A program made the translations under genes and the position numbers. Below the pieces are notes generated by a model. The model worked only from the letters and a program-made list of their open reading frames with translations, was not told the DNA's origin and searched no databases. From a bacterium (lineage in GTDB: Bacteria > Cyanobacteriota > Vampirovibrionia > Obscuribacterales > Obscuribacteraceae): a stretch of DNA of 18,058 nucleotides. Numbering within the stretch: the stretch's first letter is position 1; every line of letters starts with the position of its first letter. Location of the stretch: NCBI GenBank assembly GCA_030431355.1, contig JAUIJG010000050.1, positions 1-18,058 of the forward strand, in the 5' to 3' direction. Positions 16,736 through 18,058 of the stretch are shown in pieces.

Positions 16736-16741
16736 ACATTT
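16708..16741 (+). repeat. Retron a2 arm
   Basis: Right arm pairing with a1 at 16522-16556. It ends 27 bases before the RT start codon. The same bases can fold by themselves into a terminator-like hairpin at 16708-16735, so the arm has two mutually exclusive structures. Confidence 0.8.
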
Positions 16742-16768
16742 GTGCGTGGTTTTTCACGGTATAAATAG

Positions 16769-17653
16769 ATGTACGATATCCAGACCGTAGCTCAGTTAGC
16801 TAACGCCCTTCAGTCATCAGAATTTGAGCTGCTTCGTTATATATACAGGTCCGAAGAGTTTTATACCCGCTTTCGCAAGAAGAAGAGCACTGGAGATACT
16901 CGTCTGGTAGCGGCTCCAAGAAAGCCTCTAAAAAAAGTTCAGAAAGCAATCGTCAAAAAATTCCTGGCCGACATACCTCTACCTGATGAATGTACCGGCT
17001 TCAGACCGGGTATGTCGATCCTCACGAACGCCACGCCCCATTGCAAAAAGCGCTTTGTTTTCAACACGGATATAGAAGACTTTTTCGGCTCAATCTCCTC
17101 CGAAAGAGTGCTTGGACTCTTTTTAAGACTGGGGTTCTCTTTTCCGGTGGCCTGTGTCCTGACAGAGCTAACCACCTACATAGGCTGTCTTCCCCAGGGA
17201 GCGCCTTCCTCACCCTATCTGGCCAATTTAATCGCCTACTCCATGGATGCAGACCTGGCAGAGTTCTGCGCCGGCAACGAATGGAGCTACACTCGATACT
17301 GCGACGACATAACCATCTCCGGGAACAGCACATTCTCCCTGGCAGATATGCGCACCATATCCGATATTGTGGAAGTGGAAGGTTTCAGGCTGAATATTAA
17401 GAAGACAAGATTTCATAAACACAACTCAAAGCAGGTTGTATCCGGTCTTGTGGTAAATGAAAAACCTAATTTGCCCCGCGCTAAAAGACGCCTGATAAGA
17501 GCGCTCTTTCACCAGGCGGAACAGCAACCGGATAAATACAGACCAAGAATCAAAGAGCTGGAGAATCATCTCTCCACCCTGTCGATGCTCAATCCTCAAA
17601 GTGATGATGTACTGAAATATAGAATGATACTAAATAGGCTCTGCAGCAGTTAG
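16769..17653 (+). CDS. Retron reverse transcriptase
   Basis: 294 residues, typical for retron RTs. Ordered motifs: an N-terminal RT0/RT1 region (RYIYRSEEFYTRFRKKKSTG, then RLVAAPRKPLKKVQ); retron region X as SILTNATPH (NAxxH at 87-91); motif A FNTDIEDFFGS (Asp101); QGAPSSPYLANLI (143-155); the catalytic box YTRYCDD (Asp179/180), with Cys where YADD is usual; NIKKTRF; and region Y as VVSGLVVN (VSG at 224-226, a VTG variant). NATPH, DIEDFF and QGAPSSP resemble Ec86 RT as I recall it. The enzyme primes cDNA from the 2'-OH of a guanosine in the ncRNA upstream to make msDNA, generally for anti-phage defence. There is no clear Shine-Dalgarno before the ATG. No maturase, endonuclease or fused effector domain is present. 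The stop overlaps that of the convergent gene. Confidence 0.95.
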   Translation: MYDIQTVAQLANALQSSEFELLRYIYRSEEFYTRFRKKKSTGDTRLVAAPRKPLKKVQKAIVKKFLADIPLPDECTGFRPGMSILTNATPHCKKRFVFNTDIEDFFGSISSERVLGLFLRLGFSFPVACVLTELTTYIGCLPQGAPSSPYLANLIAYSMDADLAEFCAGNEWSYTRYCDDITISGNSTFSLADMRTISDIVEVEGFRLNIKKTRFHKHNSKQVVSGLVVNEKPNLPRAKRRLIRALFHQAEQQPDKYRPRIKELENHLSTLSMLNPQSDDVLKYRMILNRLCSS

Positions 17654-18058
17654 AAAAGGTTTCCGTACTCTAGCTGGACTTTTAGATACTGCATTCTCTC
17701 TTTCACCCGAGAGATCTCTCTTCTTGTTCCTCTTATAGGAGCAAGACAGGCCAGCGCCACGGCATTGATAAAGGTAAGGGGAGTAAGTGCCAGGACGAAT
17801 CTGGTCACTTCGTCTCCATGGAAACCGGAATAACATTGGGAAGCTAGATAAAAACCAAAGAGGTTTGCGCTTACAAAAATAGTCCAATGAATAGCTAGAA
17901 AGATTCTCTCCCTGAGCAATAAAGCATTCAGCGACTGCATCTCCCTCACCAGACTCTCCGGAATAGCTGCTCTCTTCTTCTGACGTTGCTTTCCTTCCCT
18001 GGCGAACCGCGGGGCGTGGGATTGCTCGGTATTGTGTTGAACTACTTCACCAGCGGAG
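17650..18058 (-). CDS. Small two-helix membrane protein of unknown function, probably cut by window edge
   Basis: The minus-strand frame is open from the TAA at 17650-17652 to the right edge without a stop. Within it, GTG 17949 is preceded by GGAGAG at a spacing of 5 and would give 99 residues. But the upstream 36 codons also read like protein (a basic stretch RFAREGKQRQKKRAA, then IPESLVREMQSL), so the true start may lie beyond the window. Two hydrophobic segments are clear: IHWTIFVSANLFGFYLASQC and FVLALTPLTFINAVALACLA, separated by a short loop (YSGFHGDEVTR). A charged, possibly coiled C-terminal tail of about 30 residues follows. I do not recognise the family. It converges on the retron RT with overlapping stop codons. 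Two-helix proteins are known retron effectors (Ec48), but those are encoded on the same strand as the RT, so a link here is only speculative. Confidence 0.65.
   Translation of the reverse strand, partial: SAGEVVQHNTEQSHAPRFAREGKQRQKKRAAIPESLVREMQSLNALLLRERIFLAIHWTIFVSANLFGFYLASQCYSGFHGDEVTRFVLALTPLTFINAVALACLAPIRGTRREISRVKERMQYLKVQLEYGNLF

Larger units (their letters stand above)
16522..16741 (+). ncRNA. Retron ncRNA (msr-msd) with a1/a2 arms
   Basis: This region lies directly upstream of the retron RT and has the expected layout. The a1 arm (16522-16556) and a2 arm (16708-16741) pair over 31 positions by my count (29 Watson-Crick, 2 G-U) with four small bulges and one mismatch. Just inside a1, G16556 or G16557 is the likely branching guanosine. 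Two msr-like hairpins follow. CCGC-TTCG-GCGG (16559-16570) is the first. The second is GGTTGATG-TTT-CGTCAACC (16574-16592), an 8-pair stem with a UUU loop, very like the second msr stem of Ec86 as I recall it. The msd (about 16600-16707) contains possible stems TTCCAGC/GCTGGGA (16609-16636), GACTCG/CGAGTC (16635-16665) and AATGC/GCATT (16670-16699); some overlap and cannot all form. Predicted cDNA is roughly 100 nt. The exact msr/msd boundary and fold were not computed. Confidence 0.82.

Noticed and set aside
16769..17653. RT of a diversity-generating retroelement or group II intron
   Set aside because: The motif is QGAPSSP, not the SQ form typical of DGRs, and no template/variable repeat pair was seen. 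The protein is too short for a maturase and has NATPH and VSG retron motifs.
1..18058. CRISPR array, tRNA, rRNA or insertion sequence
   Set aside because: I saw no regularly spaced repeats, cloverleaf pattern, rRNA segment, transposase or terminal inverted repeats by eye.

Overview
The window is bacterial, chromosome-like DNA of roughly balanced base composition. It is densely packed with genes and has no tRNA, rRNA, CRISPR or insertion sequence that I could see. The gene mix suggests a Gram-negative-type envelope: outer-membrane secretins and a heptose-phosphate phosphatase. It sits beside genes typical of cyanobacteria and Firmicutes: Mini-ribonuclease III, a CsaB-type pyruvyl transferase, a WecG/TagA/CpsF glycosyltransferase, and a two-subunit glycine dehydrogenase. 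This fits a non-photosynthetic relative of cyanobacteria (Vampirovibrionia/Obscuribacterales-like). That placement is an inference from gene content, not a phylogeny.

Layout. (1) 1-4721: two tandem paralogous pilus/secretion secretins on the + strand, the first cut by the left edge, ending in a strong terminator. (2) 4761-6056: a BlaI/MecI-type repressor (-) and gmhB (+), divergent around a 196-base gap. (3) 6059-11208, all on the - strand: csaB, the WecG-family gene and mrnC in close order, then a soluble PAS histidine kinase overlapping a receiver-GGDEF-receiver protein whose signalling residues look degenerate. (4) 11348-13966 (+): glcE-glcF, two subunits of glycolate oxidase. (5) 14062-16294 (+): a promoter with an embedded 17-base palindrome, an RNase D-like exonuclease, and gcvPB. 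(6) 16295-17653 (+): a retron. (7) 17650-18058 (-): a small two-helix membrane protein, convergent with the retron reverse transcriptase and probably cut by the right edge.

The standout system is the retron. The 294-residue reverse transcriptase carries the retron hallmarks NATPH (region X), QGAPSSP and a VSG variant of the VTG motif, and it resembles the Ec86 enzyme in my memory of that sequence. Directly upstream is a 220-base region whose ends form an imperfect duplex of 31 pairs (a1/a2). Just inside a1 are two hairpins, one with a UUU loop like the Ec86 msr stem. The a2 arm can alternatively fold by itself into an intrinsic-terminator-like hairpin between the ncRNA and the RT gene, suggesting a fold-dependent switch for RT expression. 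No co-directional effector gene is visible. The only adjacent candidate is the convergent two-helix membrane protein.

Metabolically, glycolate oxidase subunits and glycine dehydrogenase lie close together, which suggests C2 (glycolate/glycine) metabolism, but their usual partners glcD and gcvPA are not in the window. csaB, the WecG-family gene and gmhB point to surface-polysaccharide synthesis.
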